From: Streptomyces panaciradicis
GTDB taxonomy: Bacteria > Actinomycetota > Actinomycetes > Streptomycetales > Streptomycetaceae
Length of the DNA stretch: 64,000 bases
NCBI RefSeq assembly: GCF_023516615.1
Contig: NZ_JAMGBF010000067.1
Span: 35,452-99,451, forward strand
Direction of reading: 5' to 3'
The position numbers and the translations under genes are program-made. Position 1 is the first letter of the stretch. Every line of letters begins with the position of its first letter. The notes under the pieces are model-generated. The model was not told the origin of the DNA and made no database searches. It saw only the letters and a list, made by a program, of their open reading frames with translations. Positions 35,203 to 43,921 of the stretch are shown here, piece after piece.

Positions 35203-35618
35203 CCGGTATCGGCACCGGCCCGAACACCGTCGACCAGAAGCTCACCTGGCTCATCGAGGGACTGCTGGAGCGCACCCCGGGGGCGCGGCACGCGCTCGTG
35301 CTGTCGCGGGACGGGCTGAGGCTGTGCCGGACACCGGAGCTCACCGTCGACCGGGCCGACCAGCTCGCCGCGATCGCCGCCGGCATCCAGTCGCTGGCGC
35401 ACGGCGCGTCCAGCGAGTTCGGGGACGGCAGCGGCGGCATCCGGTCGGCGATGACCGAGTTCCACGGCGGAGTGCTGTACATCGTGGAGGCGGGCGACGG
35501 CGCGCATCTGGCCGTTCTCACGGAGGAGGACGCCGACGCGGGGCTCGTCGGGCACCAGATGAGCGAACTCGTGGAACAGCTCGGCCCGCACCTGAGCGCA
35601 CAGCCCCGGACGTCATGA
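35199..35618 (+). CDS. cvnB: Roadblock/LC7-domain protein (CvnB)
   Basis: The 139-residue protein is a single roadblock/LC7 domain: DQKLTWLIEGLLERTPGARH, VLSRDGLRLCRTPEL, QLAAIAAGIQSLAHGAS and VLYIVEAGDGAHLAVLT. Such proteins dimerise and act as platforms or GTPase-activating partners for the conservon GTPase. Both ends overlap the neighbouring genes as ATGA, so A, B and C are translated as one coupled unit. Confidence 0.85.
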   Translation: MTGIGTGPNTVDQKLTWLIEGLLERTPGARHALVLSRDGLRLCRTPELTVDRADQLAAIAAGIQSLAHGASSEFGDGSGGIRSAMTEFHGGVLYIVEAGDGAHLAVLTEEDADAGLVGHQMSELVEQLGPHLSAQPRTS

Positions 35619-35962
35619 GCCGCCCCGGCAGGGACGACTCACCCGACCGCCTCTACACCCTGACCCAGGGCCGGGCCCGCTCCGCGCCGGACAGCCCCTT
35701 CGACCTGGTGACCCTCGTGGTCGCCGAGTGCGATCCGGTGCCCGGCATGCAGTCGGAGCACGTGACGATCCTGCGCGCGGCCCAGCGCCCCGTCGCCGTG
35801 GTGGAGCTGGCGGCCGAGCTGCGGCTTCCCGTCGGCATCACCAAGATCCTTCTCTCCGACCTCCTCGCGGCGGGCCGCGTCAGCGCCCGCCATCCGAGGA
35901 AGGCCGCCGTCATCGACCCCGACGTCCTGGAACAGGTGCTCGTTGGACTCCGCAACCTCTGA
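35615..35962 (+). CDS. cvnC: DUF742 protein (CvnC)
   Basis: The 115-residue protein has the DUF742 pattern: RLYTLTQGRARS near the N-terminus, then SEHVTILRAAQRPVAVVELA and LRLPVGITKILLSDLLAAG, which looks like a winged helix. In conservons it follows CvnB and precedes the GTPase gene cvnD. Here the next frame, a P450, already begins inside its last codons, and no GTPase gene is found. Confidence 0.85.
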   Translation: MSRPGRDDSPDRLYTLTQGRARSAPDSPFDLVTLVVAECDPVPGMQSEHVTILRAAQRPVAVVELAAELRLPVGITKILLSDLLAAGRVSARHPRKAAVIDPDVLEQVLVGLRNL

Positions 35963-37187
35963 CGCCCGCACCCCCTCGGGTGCGACCGTCCCCGTGCCGC
36001 TCGGTGGACCCAGGTTCCAGACCGAACCGGCCCGGCTGTACCGCGAGATGCGGCGCGAGCACGGTGCCGTGACCCCGGTCGTGCTCGACGGGGGCGTACC
36101 GGCCTGGCTGGTGCTGGGCTATCGCGAGCTGCACCAGGTCACCGGCGATCCGGTGCTGTTCAGCCGGGACTCCGGGCTGTGGAACCAGTGGGACCGCATC
36201 CCCGCCGACTGGCCGCTGCTGCCGATGATCGGCCGCGGGCAGCCCTCGATCCTCTACACCGTCGGTGAACGCCACCGCGAGCGCGCCGCGATGATCAGCG
36301 GTGCGCTGGAGGCCGTCGCCCCTTCCGAACTGCGGGGCCACGCCGAGAAGTTCGCCGACGAACTCATCGACGCGGTGTGCGGGCGCGGCCGGGCGGACCT
36401 CGTCGCCGAGTACGCCATGCTGCTGCCCGTGCGCGTCCTCGCCCGGCTCTTCGGCTTTCCCGACGAGCAGGGGCCGGGCCTGGTGACCGCGCTGAACGAC
36501 ATGATCGACGGCCGGGAGCGGGCGCTCGCCGGGCAGACCCACCTGGCCGGCTCGATGGCCCGGCTGGTGGCCGAGCGGAAGGCCCGTCCGGCCGACGACG
36601 TCGTCTCGCGGATGCTCGCCGACCGTGCGGGCTTCGGTGACGAGGAGATCGTCCAGGACCTGATGGTGATGATGGCGGCGGGCCATCAGCCGACGGCCGA
36701 CTGGATCGGCAACTCGCTGCGGCTGATGCTGACCGACGAGCGGTTCGCGGCCTCCCTCTTCGGCGGGCGCAACAGCGTCGCCGACGCCATGAACGAGGTG
36801 CTGTGGGAGGACACGCCCACGCAGAACGTGGCCGGCCGCTGGGCCGCCCGCGACACCCAGCTCGGCGGGCGCCGCATCCGCGCCGGCGATCTGCTCCTGC
36901 TCGGGCTGCAGGGCGCCAACTCCGACCCGCAGGTGCGCACCGACGGCTCGGCGCTCACCGGCGGCAACAGCGCGCACTTCTCCTTCGGGCACGGCGAGCA
37001 CCGCTGCCCGTTCCCGGCGCAGGAGATCGCCGAGGTCATCGCGCGCACCGGCATCGAGGTGGTGCTGGACCGGCTGCCTGACATCGACCTGGCCGTCCCC
37101 GCCGGGTCCCTCACCCGCCGCCCCTCCCCCTGGCTCAGAGGCCTCTCCCACCTCCCGACCCGCTTCACCCCGGTCCCCACCCTCTGA
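35943..37187 (+). CDS. Cytochrome P450, CYP157-like, without the ExxR motif
   Basis: The 414-residue P450 has the I-helix as MVMMAAGHQPTADW, and a heme loop FSFGHGEHRCPF with the axial Cys. In the K-helix, where nearly all P450s have ExxR, it reads NEVLWEDTP, so Arg is replaced by Trp. This is the hallmark reported for the CYP157 family of Streptomyces, whose genes lie in conservons. The Gly normally two after Cys is Phe (CPF). The first possible start is TTG 35943, inside cvnC; GTG 35994 is an alternative. Catalysis by such variants is uncertain. Confidence 0.8.
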   Translation: MDSATSDARTPSGATVPVPLGGPRFQTEPARLYREMRREHGAVTPVVLDGGVPAWLVLGYRELHQVTGDPVLFSRDSGLWNQWDRIPADWPLLPMIGRGQPSILYTVGERHRERAAMISGALEAVAPSELRGHAEKFADELIDAVCGRGRADLVAEYAMLLPVRVLARLFGFPDEQGPGLVTALNDMIDGRERALAGQTHLAGSMARLVAERKARPADDVVSRMLADRAGFGDEEIVQDLMVMMAAGHQPTADWIGNSLRLMLTDERFAASLFGGRNSVADAMNEVLWEDTPTQNVAGRWAARDTQLGGRRIRAGDLLLLGLQGANSDPQVRTDGSALTGGNSAHFSFGHGEHRCPFPAQEIAEVIARTGIEVVLDRLPDIDLAVPAGSLTRRPSPWLRGLSHLPTRFTPVPTL

Positions 37188-37495
37188 CCCCTCGCCGAAG
37201 CCCCGCCCGTGCGCCATTCCCGACCGCCCGGCCCTGCAATCCCGTGCCGCAAGCCCTCGACCACTTCCGCCACCTGGCCACACCGGCCCCGCCCCGCCTC
37301 GACCACCACCGAAGCCCCGCCCATCGACCGGACCCACCGCCCGGCCCGCCGATCCCGTGCCGTCGCCCGGCCTCGACCGCCCGCCCCCAGCGCCGACCGT
37401 GACCCGCACCACCCCGCCCCACCGCGCCACGCTCCACCCCGCGATCGAAAGCCCCGTGCGCCATTCCCGACCGCCCTGCTGCCCAGGAGGCCCGT
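37188..37495. repeat. Strand-skewed repetitive spacer between two P450 genes
   Basis: The 308-bp gap is strongly C-rich on the plus strand, with few G and T. It contains a 21-bp exact direct repeat (37209-37229 and 37456-37476, starting GTGCGCCATTCCC), a repeated GAAGCCCCGCCC (near 37197 and 37311), and two related ATCCCGTGCCG segments. It looks like a decayed tandem duplication. I see no gene; the long minus-strand frames are Gly/Arg-rich shadows. The final bases hold the AGGAGG of the next gene. Confidence 0.5.
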
Positions 37496-38749
37496 ATGAC
37501 CACGACCGGTGTTGAACAGAGCCGTGCGGAGGAGACGCGTATCGTGCTCGATCCCTTCGTGCGGGATCTGGACGGCGAGAGCGCGCGGCTGCGTGCGGCG
37601 GGACCGCTGGCCGCCGTGGAGCTGCCCGGTGGCGTGCCCGTCTGGGCGGTCACCCGGCACGCCGAGGCCAAGCGGCTGCTCACCGATCCGCGGCTGGTGA
37701 AGGACATCGGCGTCTGGGGCGCCTGGCGGCGCGGGGAGATCCCGCCGGACTGGCCGCTCATCGGCCTCGCCAACCCCGGCCGCTCGATGCTCACCGTGGA
37801 CGGCGCCGACCACCGGCGGATGCGGGCGCTGGTCGCCCAGGCGCTCACCCCGCGCCGGGTGGAGGAGATGCGGGGCCGGATCACCGAGCTCACCGAGCGG
37901 CTCCTCGACGACCTCGCCGCGGCGGCCACCGACGGTGTCGTCGACCTGAAGGCGGCCTTCGCCTACCCGCTGCCCATGTACGTCGTCGCCGACCTCATGG
38001 GCATCGACCAGGCACGCCTGCCCCGCCTGAAGGAGCTGTTCGAGAAGTTCTTCTCCACCCAGACCCCGCCGGCCGAGGTCGTCGCCACCCTCACCGAACT
38101 CGCGGGGGTCATGGCCGACACGGTCGCCGCCAAGCGTGCCGAGCCGGGCGACGACCTGACCTCGGCGCTGATCCTGGCCTCGGAGAACGGCGACCACCTC
38201 AGCGACGAGGAGATCGTCTCCACGCTGCAGCTGATGGTCGCGGCCGGCCACGAGACGACGATCTCGCTCATCGTCAACGCGGTGGTCCAGCTGTCACTCC
38301 ACCCGGATCAGCGAGCGCTGGTGCTGTCCGGCGCGGCCGACTGGTCCCAGGTGACCGAGGAGACCCTGCGCCACTCCACCCCCACCTCCCATGTGCTGAT
38401 CCGCTTCGCGACCGAGGACGTCCCGGTCGGCGACCGGGTCCTCCCGGCGGGCGACGCGCTGATCGTGTCGTACGCCGCCATCGGCCGCGACGAGGAGGCG
38501 CACGGCCCGACCGCCGGGGACTTCGACATCACGCGGACCTCGCCGAACCGGCACATCAGCTTCGGTCACGGCCCGCACGTCTGCCCCGGCGCCGCCCTGT
38601 CCCGTCTGGAGGCGGGAGTCGCGCTGCCCGCCCTGTACGCCCGCTTCCCGGACCTCGACCTGGCGGTACCGGCCACCGACCTGCGCAACAAGCCGGTGGT
38701 GACCCAGAACGACCTGTTCGAGCTGCCGGTCCGGCTCACGGCCTCGTAG
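37496..38749 (+). CDS. Cytochrome P450, CYP154-like
   Basis: The 417-residue P450 has all usual motifs: I-helix MVAAGHETTISL, K-helix ETLRHSTPTSH (ExxR present), and heme loop FGHGPHVCPGAALSRLEA. It is a soluble bacterial class I enzyme that needs a ferredoxin, and none is adjacent. In Streptomyces CYP154 genes are often paired with CYP157 genes at the end of conservons, as here, so the two P450s may work together. ATG 37496 follows CAGGAGG. Confidence 0.85.
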   Translation: MTTTGVEQSRAEETRIVLDPFVRDLDGESARLRAAGPLAAVELPGGVPVWAVTRHAEAKRLLTDPRLVKDIGVWGAWRRGEIPPDWPLIGLANPGRSMLTVDGADHRRMRALVAQALTPRRVEEMRGRITELTERLLDDLAAAATDGVVDLKAAFAYPLPMYVVADLMGIDQARLPRLKELFEKFFSTQTPPAEVVATLTELAGVMADTVAAKRAEPGDDLTSALILASENGDHLSDEEIVSTLQLMVAAGHETTISLIVNAVVQLSLHPDQRALVLSGAADWSQVTEETLRHSTPTSHVLIRFATEDVPVGDRVLPAGDALIVSYAAIGRDEEAHGPTAGDFDITRTSPNRHISFGHGPHVCPGAALSRLEAGVALPALYARFPDLDLAVPATDLRNKPVVTQNDLFELPVRLTAS

Positions 38750-38836
38750 ATCACGACAAGTCCACGGGCCGGAGGACTCGTCTCATCGAACGGACACGTT
38801 TCCGTGCGGTTTCGCCGAGGGGATACGCTCCGGCTC

Positions 38837-39955
38837 GTGGCTGAGATCCAGATTCCCGCTGACATCAAGCCCGCCGACGGTCGATTCGGCGCGGGCCCCT
38901 CCAAGGTGCGGACGGAAGCGCTGGACGCGCTGGCCGCCACCGGTACGTCCCTCATGGGGACCTCCCACCGCCAGGCTCCGGTGAAGAACCTGGTCGGCAA
39001 GGTCCGTGAGGGCATCTCCGAACTGTTCTCCCTGCCCGAGGGCTACGAGGTGATCCTCGGCAACGGCGGCTCGACGGCCTTCTGGGACGTCGCGACGCAC
39101 GGGCTGATCGAGAACAAGTCCCAGCACCTCAACTTCGGCGAGTTCAGCTCGAAGTTCGCCAAGGCGTCCAAGCTGGCCCCGTGGCTGGCCGAGCCGACCG
39201 TGATCGCCTCCGACCCGGGCACCCACCCGGAGCCGCAGGCCGAGGCGGGCGTCGACGTCTACGCCTTCACGCACAACGAGACCTCCACCGGTGTCGCCAT
39301 GCCGATCAAGCGCGTGGCCGGTGCGGACGAGGGCTCGCTGGTCCTGGTCGACGCCACCTCCGGCGCCGGCGGCCTGCCGGTGGACGTCTCCGAGACGGAC
39401 GTCTACTACTTCGCCCCGCAGAAGTCCTTCGCCTCCGACGGCGGCCTGTGGATCGGCGTCTTCTCCCCCGCCGCGATCGAGCGCGCCGAGCGCGTCCACG
39501 CCTCGGGCCGGCACGTCCCGGAGTTCTTCTCGCTGCCGACGGCGATCGACAACTCCCGCAAGAACCAGACGTACAACACCCCGGCGCTGGCCACCCTGTT
39601 CCTGCTGAACCAGCAGCTGGAGTGGCTCAACGGCCAGGGCGGCCTGGACTTCGCGGTGCGCCGCACGGCCACCTCCGCGCGCACGCTGTACGGCTGGGCG
39701 GAGGACGTGAAGTTCGCGACGCCGTTCGTCACCGACCCGGCCAAGCGCTCCCAGGTCATCGGCACGATCGACTTCTCCGACGAGGTCGACGCGGCCGCCG
39801 TCGCCAAGGTGCTGCGCGCCAACGGCATCGTCGACACCGAGCCCTACCGCAAGCTCGGCCGCAACCAGCTGCGCGTGGCGATGTTCCCGGCGATCGACCC
39901 GGCGGACGTCGAGGCGCTGACGAAGTGCATCGACTACGTCATCGAGAAGCTGTAA
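38837..39955 (+). CDS. serC: Phosphoserine transaminase
   Basis: This 372-residue PLP enzyme converts 3-phosphohydroxypyruvate and glutamate to phosphoserine and 2-oxoglutarate in serine synthesis. It is of the actinobacterial/archaeal-like class-V type: FGAGPSKVR at the N-terminus, GNGGSTAFWD, THNETSTGVAMP, VLVDATSGAGGLP, and the PLP-lysine in YYFAPQKSFASDGGLW. Start GTG 38837 gives the usual N-terminus VAEIQIPADIKP. A strong terminator follows. Confidence 0.9.
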   Translation: MAEIQIPADIKPADGRFGAGPSKVRTEALDALAATGTSLMGTSHRQAPVKNLVGKVREGISELFSLPEGYEVILGNGGSTAFWDVATHGLIENKSQHLNFGEFSSKFAKASKLAPWLAEPTVIASDPGTHPEPQAEAGVDVYAFTHNETSTGVAMPIKRVAGADEGSLVLVDATSGAGGLPVDVSETDVYYFAPQKSFASDGGLWIGVFSPAAIERAERVHASGRHVPEFFSLPTAIDNSRKNQTYNTPALATLFLLNQQLEWLNGQGGLDFAVRRTATSARTLYGWAEDVKFATPFVTDPAKRSQVIGTIDFSDEVDAAAVAKVLRANGIVDTEPYRKLGRNQLRVAMFPAIDPADVEALTKCIDYVIEKL

Positions 39956-39988
39956 CCAGCTGTCACCACCGCTTCCCGTACGACGACG

Positions 39989-40020
39989 AAGGGGCGCCCG
40001 GCGAACACCGGGCGCCCCTT
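39989..40020. terminator. Bidirectional terminator between serC and the aminopeptidase gene
   Basis: AAGGGGCGCCCGG at 39989-40001 pairs perfectly with 40008-40020 around a six-base loop, ending in TT on both strands. It lies between two convergent genes, so it can end both transcripts. Confidence 0.8.
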
Positions 40021-40051
40021 CTCGCGTACCTCTGCCTCGCTCGCGTGCCGC

Positions 40052-41650
40052 TCAGCCGCGGAAGCCGAGCAGGCCGTGCAGGGCCTCACCGCTCGCCCCG
40101 GCGGCCGGCTGCTGGGCCGTCAGCGCGGACTTCGCCGTGGCCTGCGGCTTGGGGTCGGCCGTCTTCTGGCAGACCGCGTCGGCCGTGCCGTGCCCGCGCG
40201 GGACGGTGCCGTCGGTCAGGTACTTCGCCAGGTACTTGTCCAGGCAGGCGTTGCCGCTCAGCGTGATGCCGTGGTTGCCGCCGCCCTGCTCGACGACCAG
40301 GCTGGAGTGCTTGAGCAGGCGGTGGACGGTGACACCGCCCTGGTACGGGGTGGCCGCGTCGTTCGTCGCCTGGAACAGCAGCACCGGCGGCAGCTTGGAG
40401 TTGGCGACGTTCACCGGCTTCAGCGACTTGGTGGGCCAGAACGCGCACGGCGCGTTGTACCAGGCGTTGTTCCAGGCGTTGAAGGGCGCCTTGGCGTACA
40501 CCGCCCAGTTGTCCTTCTGCCACTGCTTCCAGTCCCGCGGCCAGGACACGTCACGGCACTGCACGGCCGCGTAGACGCTGTAGCCGTTGTCACCGGAGGC
40601 GTCGATGGCGGCGAAGTTCTGGTACGCCGTCACCAGCGGGGCGGAGTTGTGGTCGTTGACGTACGCGGCGAACGCCTGGGCCAGGTAGGGCCAGTAGCCG
40701 TTGTAGTAGCCGCCGGGCAGGAAGGTGTCCTCCAGCTCCGCGGCGCCCACCTTGCCGCCCGCGGGCGTCTTGGCGAGTGCGGCCTGCATCGCGTACCACT
40801 TGGCCTCGATCTTGGCCGGGTCGGTGCCGAGCTTGTACGTCGAGTCGTACTTGGCGATCCAGGCCATGAGCGCCTTGTGGCGGGCGTCGAAGGCGTAGTC
40901 CTGGCCGATGTTGTCGTCGTACCAGACCCCGTCGGGGTCGACGATCGAGTCCAGGACCAGACGGCGCACCTGGTGCGGGAAGAGCTTGGCGTAGACCTGG
41001 CCCAGGTAGGTGCCGTAGGAGTAGCCGAAGTAGTTGATCTTCTTCGCGCCGACGGACTTGCGGATCGAGTCCATGTCCTTCACGGCGCTGACGGTGTTGA
41101 TGTACGGCAGCACGTCGGCGTACTTGCGGCCGCAGGCGGCGGCGAAGGACTTGGCGCGCTCCAGGTTGGCCTTCTCGATGGCCGGGCTGGTGGGAACGCT
41201 GGCCGGGCGGACCGGGTTGAAGTAGCCCGGCTTGCAGTCGAGGGCGGGCTTGCTCTCGCCGACGCCGCGCGGGTCGAAGCCGATGACGTCGTACTGGGCC
41301 GCGACCGCCTTGGGCAGCGAGGAGGCGACGAAGGGCGCGAGGCTCAGACCGCTGCCGCCGGGGCCGCCGGGGTTGACCAGCAGCGGGCCCTGGAACTTGG
41401 TCGCGGTGTGTGGGACCCGGGTCAGGGCCAGGGTTATCTTCCGGCCCTGCGGCTTGGCGTAGTCGAGAGGCACCTTCACCGAACCGCACTGCAGGGTCGG
41501 GGACTCGTCCGTGCCGCACTTCTTCCAGGTGACCTTGGCCGGCTGGAAGGAGGGGGCGGAGGACGAGGTGCTGGCCTCGGCGGGGACGGCCGTGACCGAT
41601 CCGGCGAGGACGACGGCCGTGCCGCACAGCACGGCTGCGCTTCTTCTCAT
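40052..41650 (-). CDS. Secreted tripeptidyl aminopeptidase (TAP/SlpD-E-like alpha/beta hydrolase)
   Basis: The 532-residue protein carries a signal peptide (RRSAAVLCGTAVVLAGSVTA, cleavage near PAEAS) and is exported. The catalytic triad of the Streptomyces tripeptidyl aminopeptidase family is complete: Ser in NYFGYSYGTYLGQ, Asp in FQATNDAATPYQ, His in EQGGGNHGITL. The oxyanion loop is NPGGPGGSG. These serine exopeptidases remove tripeptides from extracellular protein fragments. ATG 41650 follows GAGGGA; a TTG at 41653 is also in frame. Paired Cys (WKKCGT, QCGS) suggest disulfides. Confidence 0.85.
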   Translation of the reverse strand: MRRSAAVLCGTAVVLAGSVTAVPAEASTSSSAPSFQPAKVTWKKCGTDESPTLQCGSVKVPLDYAKPQGRKITLALTRVPHTATKFQGPLLVNPGGPGGSGLSLAPFVASSLPKAVAAQYDVIGFDPRGVGESKPALDCKPGYFNPVRPASVPTSPAIEKANLERAKSFAAACGRKYADVLPYINTVSAVKDMDSIRKSVGAKKINYFGYSYGTYLGQVYAKLFPHQVRRLVLDSIVDPDGVWYDDNIGQDYAFDARHKALMAWIAKYDSTYKLGTDPAKIEAKWYAMQAALAKTPAGGKVGAAELEDTFLPGGYYNGYWPYLAQAFAAYVNDHNSAPLVTAYQNFAAIDASGDNGYSVYAAVQCRDVSWPRDWKQWQKDNWAVYAKAPFNAWNNAWYNAPCAFWPTKSLKPVNVANSKLPPVLLFQATNDAATPYQGGVTVHRLLKHSSLVVEQGGGNHGITLSGNACLDKYLAKYLTDGTVPRGHGTADAVCQKTADPKPQATAKSALTAQQPAAGASGEALHGLLGFRG

Positions 41651-41772
41651 CAAGTTCCCTCACGACATGGGGGGTTGGAAGGACCGGAAAGTTCACGGTC
41701 CTGTCCGGATACTTTCGAAGAAGCACCAACGTAAGGAACAACTTGGGTAAAGATTTGAATCTCCTGTGATCT

Positions 41773-41802
41773 GGAGGCGCCCGTTCCACCGTGGGCGCCT
41801 CC
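41773..41802 (-). terminator. Terminator hairpin of the cellulase gene
   Basis: GGAGGCGCCC at 41773-41782 pairs perfectly with 41793-41802 around a 10-base loop, 14 bp past the stop of the cellulase gene on the minus strand. Confidence 0.65.
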
Positions 41803-41816
41803 GTCACACACGGCCC

Positions 41817-43328
41817 CTACGACGCCGTACAGCTCACCGTCGGCACGCTCCCGCCCCCGGGCGCGCCACCGAACCCGAACGTCACCGAACTCCCCGCCGC
41901 CACACTGCCGTTGTGCGCTGCGTTCACCGCGGTGACCGTGGAACCGGTTTGCGTGTAGGAGGCGTTCCACATGTTCGTGACCTGCTGCGACCCGCTCCAG
42001 GTCCAGGTCACCTTCCACGAACCGATGGCCGTGGAGCCGGTGTTGGTCACCTTCACCTCGGCGTTGAACCCGCTCCCCCAGTCGCTGCTGACGGTATAGG
42101 AGGCGCTGCACGCGGCCGTGCTCCCGCCGCCACCGCCGCCGCCACCGCCCGTGCCGGTGCCCGGGAACAGCGGCGCCTTGATGCTCGCCAGGTACCCGTC
42201 CTTCACGGTGTCCACGGTCTGCCAGTCGTCCTTGAGGATGCCCCCGGTGTCACCGGAGTTGGGGTTCCAGGACCAGAAGGTCCAGTGGAAGGAGTCGGCG
42301 CCGTACGTCGACGTCGGGCGCAGGTAGCTCACCAGCGCGGACAGCCACTTCTGGTCGGTCGTGGAGGCCAGCGTGGTGCCGAACTCGCCCACCCACACCG
42401 GGGCGATGTTCTGCTTGAAGATGTAGCCCCAGTACTTGTCCCAGACGCCCGGCATGTTGGCGGGGAAGGAGGGGTCGGTGAACCAGGGCTGCTGGGCGAC
42501 GCTCGTGGCGTAGTCGTGGGCGGAGTACACCACCCGGTTCGCCACGTTCAGCTGCACCGGGTACTGGGCGACCCCCATGAGGTTGCCGCCCCACCACCCC
42601 GACACACCGTTGAACGTCTGCACGCCCTCGACGAAGATCAGCAGGTCGGGGTTGGCGGAGAGCACCGCGTTCCCGGCGCGCTGGGCGGCCAGCCGCCAGT
42701 CGGTCGCCGTGTCCCCGCAGCCCCAGCAGGCCGGATCGTGCGGTTCGTTGTGCAGGTCGATGCCTACCACGGTGTCCTGGCCCTTGTAACGGGCCGCCAG
42801 CGCCTTCAGGTTGGCGATCCACGTCGACTCGGGGACCGCCGCGGTGTACCAGAGCGCCGACTGGCCGCCGGAGTCCGGGCGGTGCCGGTCGAGGATGACC
42901 TTCATCCCGTCCTGGCCGGCGTAGGCGACGAGCTTGTCCATCACCTGGAGGGAGTTGAGGCCCTGCAGATCGGCGTTCTTGCCGCTGCTGAAGTCGATGC
43001 TGTTGGGGACGGTGGAGGACTTGAAGATGTCGTCGCTGTAGGGCAGCCGGATGGTGTTGTACCCGAGCGACTTCATCTGGTCGATCATGGACTTGTAGTC
43101 GCGGGACCACAGGCCGTGCGGGACGTAGTTGGCGGTCTCGAAGCCGAACCAGTTGATCCCGGCGATCCGGACCGGCTGCCCGGCGGCGTCGAGGATCTGA
43201 CGACCGCTGGTGTGCCAGTACCCGGCGCCGGCGGCGCTGTCGGCCGCGTCGGCCGTGTGCGCGGCGGCGAGCGGCAACAGCAGTGCCGCCGCGGCGGCGC
43301 ACAGCGCTCTTCGCAAGCTGCGGAACAT
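41817..43328 (-). CDS. Secreted endoglucanase: GH5 catalytic domain plus CBM2
   Basis: The 503-residue enzyme has a signal peptide (1-29), a GH5 barrel (about 35-390), a poly-Gly linker, and a C-terminal CBM2 cellulose-binding module (about 403-503) with paired Cys and surface Trp (SSDWGSGFNAEV, SWKVTWTW). Acid/base Glu195 lies in DLHNEPHD and nucleophile Glu315 in WVGEFGTT. It cuts beta-1,4-glucan. A perfect CebR box lies 58 bp upstream of ATG 43328, so it should be repressed by CebR and induced by cello-oligosaccharides. The same protein family includes plant-pathogen and soil Streptomyces cellulases. Confidence 0.9.
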   Translation of the reverse strand: MFRSLRRALCAAAAALLLPLAAAHTADAADSAAGAGYWHTSGRQILDAAGQPVRIAGINWFGFETANYVPHGLWSRDYKSMIDQMKSLGYNTIRLPYSDDIFKSSTVPNSIDFSSGKNADLQGLNSLQVMDKLVAYAGQDGMKVILDRHRPDSGGQSALWYTAAVPESTWIANLKALAARYKGQDTVVGIDLHNEPHDPACWGCGDTATDWRLAAQRAGNAVLSANPDLLIFVEGVQTFNGVSGWWGGNLMGVAQYPVQLNVANRVVYSAHDYATSVAQQPWFTDPSFPANMPGVWDKYWGYIFKQNIAPVWVGEFGTTLASTTDQKWLSALVSYLRPTSTYGADSFHWTFWSWNPNSGDTGGILKDDWQTVDTVKDGYLASIKAPLFPGTGTGGGGGGGGGSTAACSASYTVSSDWGSGFNAEVKVTNTGSTAIGSWKVTWTWSGSQQVTNMWNASYTQTGSTVTAVNAAHNGSVAAGSSVTFGFGGAPGGGSVPTVSCTAS

Positions 43329-43385
43329 GTGCCTGGTTCCTCTCGGGGGTCTCGTCAGTCTCGGAAGTGCCGGGCCCGGAACCGA

Positions 43386-43399
43386 TGGGAGCGCTCCCA
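43386..43399. promoter_or_regulatory. CebR operator TGGGAGCGCTCCCA
   Basis: This is the perfect 14-bp palindrome known as the CebR-binding site, the cellobiose/cellotriose-responsive LacI-type repressor of Streptomyces. It sits upstream of the cellulase gene at the right distance for promoter repression. Confidence 0.8.
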
Positions 43400-43534
43400 C
43401 CACCCATACGCCTCCCAGGAAACCGACAGGTCATGACCGCGTCAATAGTTCGGACGCGGACGACCGGAGAAGAGGGGTGGAGGCCGACGGCCGCCCCTGC
43501 GTCGTGGGTCAGGTGCGGCTGGTACTACTGGTGT

Positions 43535-43921
43535 ATGCAGGAAGAGATCGCGCGGTCCGCCATCGACACGTTCATCTCGGCGTTCAACGCCTCCAGCGAC
43601 GCCTATGTGACCGGGCTGCTCGCCCAGGCCCTGACCTCGGACGTGGTGTTCTGGGGGCCGCTGGGCCGCAGCGAGGGGATCGAGTCGGTCGAGCGGTTCG
43701 TGACGGACCTGCGGCGCCACCCGGCGGGCACCGGCACGATGGTGCGGTGCTCGACGGTGGACATGCCCGGCGAGTGGGCCCGGTACCAGTGGGTGTTCAC
43801 CACGCCCGACGGTGGCCCCCGCCTGGCGGGAACGGACGTCGTGCATCTGCGGCGCAACCTCATCGACCAGGTCATCGTGTTCGCCGGGGAGATCGACGCG
43901 TCCGGCGGACCGGAGCGCTGA
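43535..43921 (+). CDS. SnoaL-like (NTF2-fold) protein
   Basis: The 128-residue protein resembles small SnoaL-like proteins: an N-terminal helix AIDTFISAFNASSDAYV, a GPLGRSEGIESVERFVTDL segment, and a beta-rich half EWARYQWVFTTPDGGPRLA, DVVHLRRNLIDQVIVFAGE. The family includes cyclases, isomerases and many proteins of unknown role. No polyketide genes are near. Its last 12 codons (from GEIDASGG) are the founder unit of the tandem array that follows. Start ATG 43535. Confidence 0.7.
   Translation: MQEEIARSAIDTFISAFNASSDAYVTGLLAQALTSDVVFWGPLGRSEGIESVERFVTDLRRHPAGTGTMVRCSTVDMPGEWARYQWVFTTPDGGPRLAGTDVVHLRRNLIDQVIVFAGEIDASGGPER

Noticed and set aside
37165..38251. Minus-strand long frames over the P450 genes
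   Set aside because: Gly/Arg-rich shadows of the high-GC coding strand, without ribosome-binding sites or domains.
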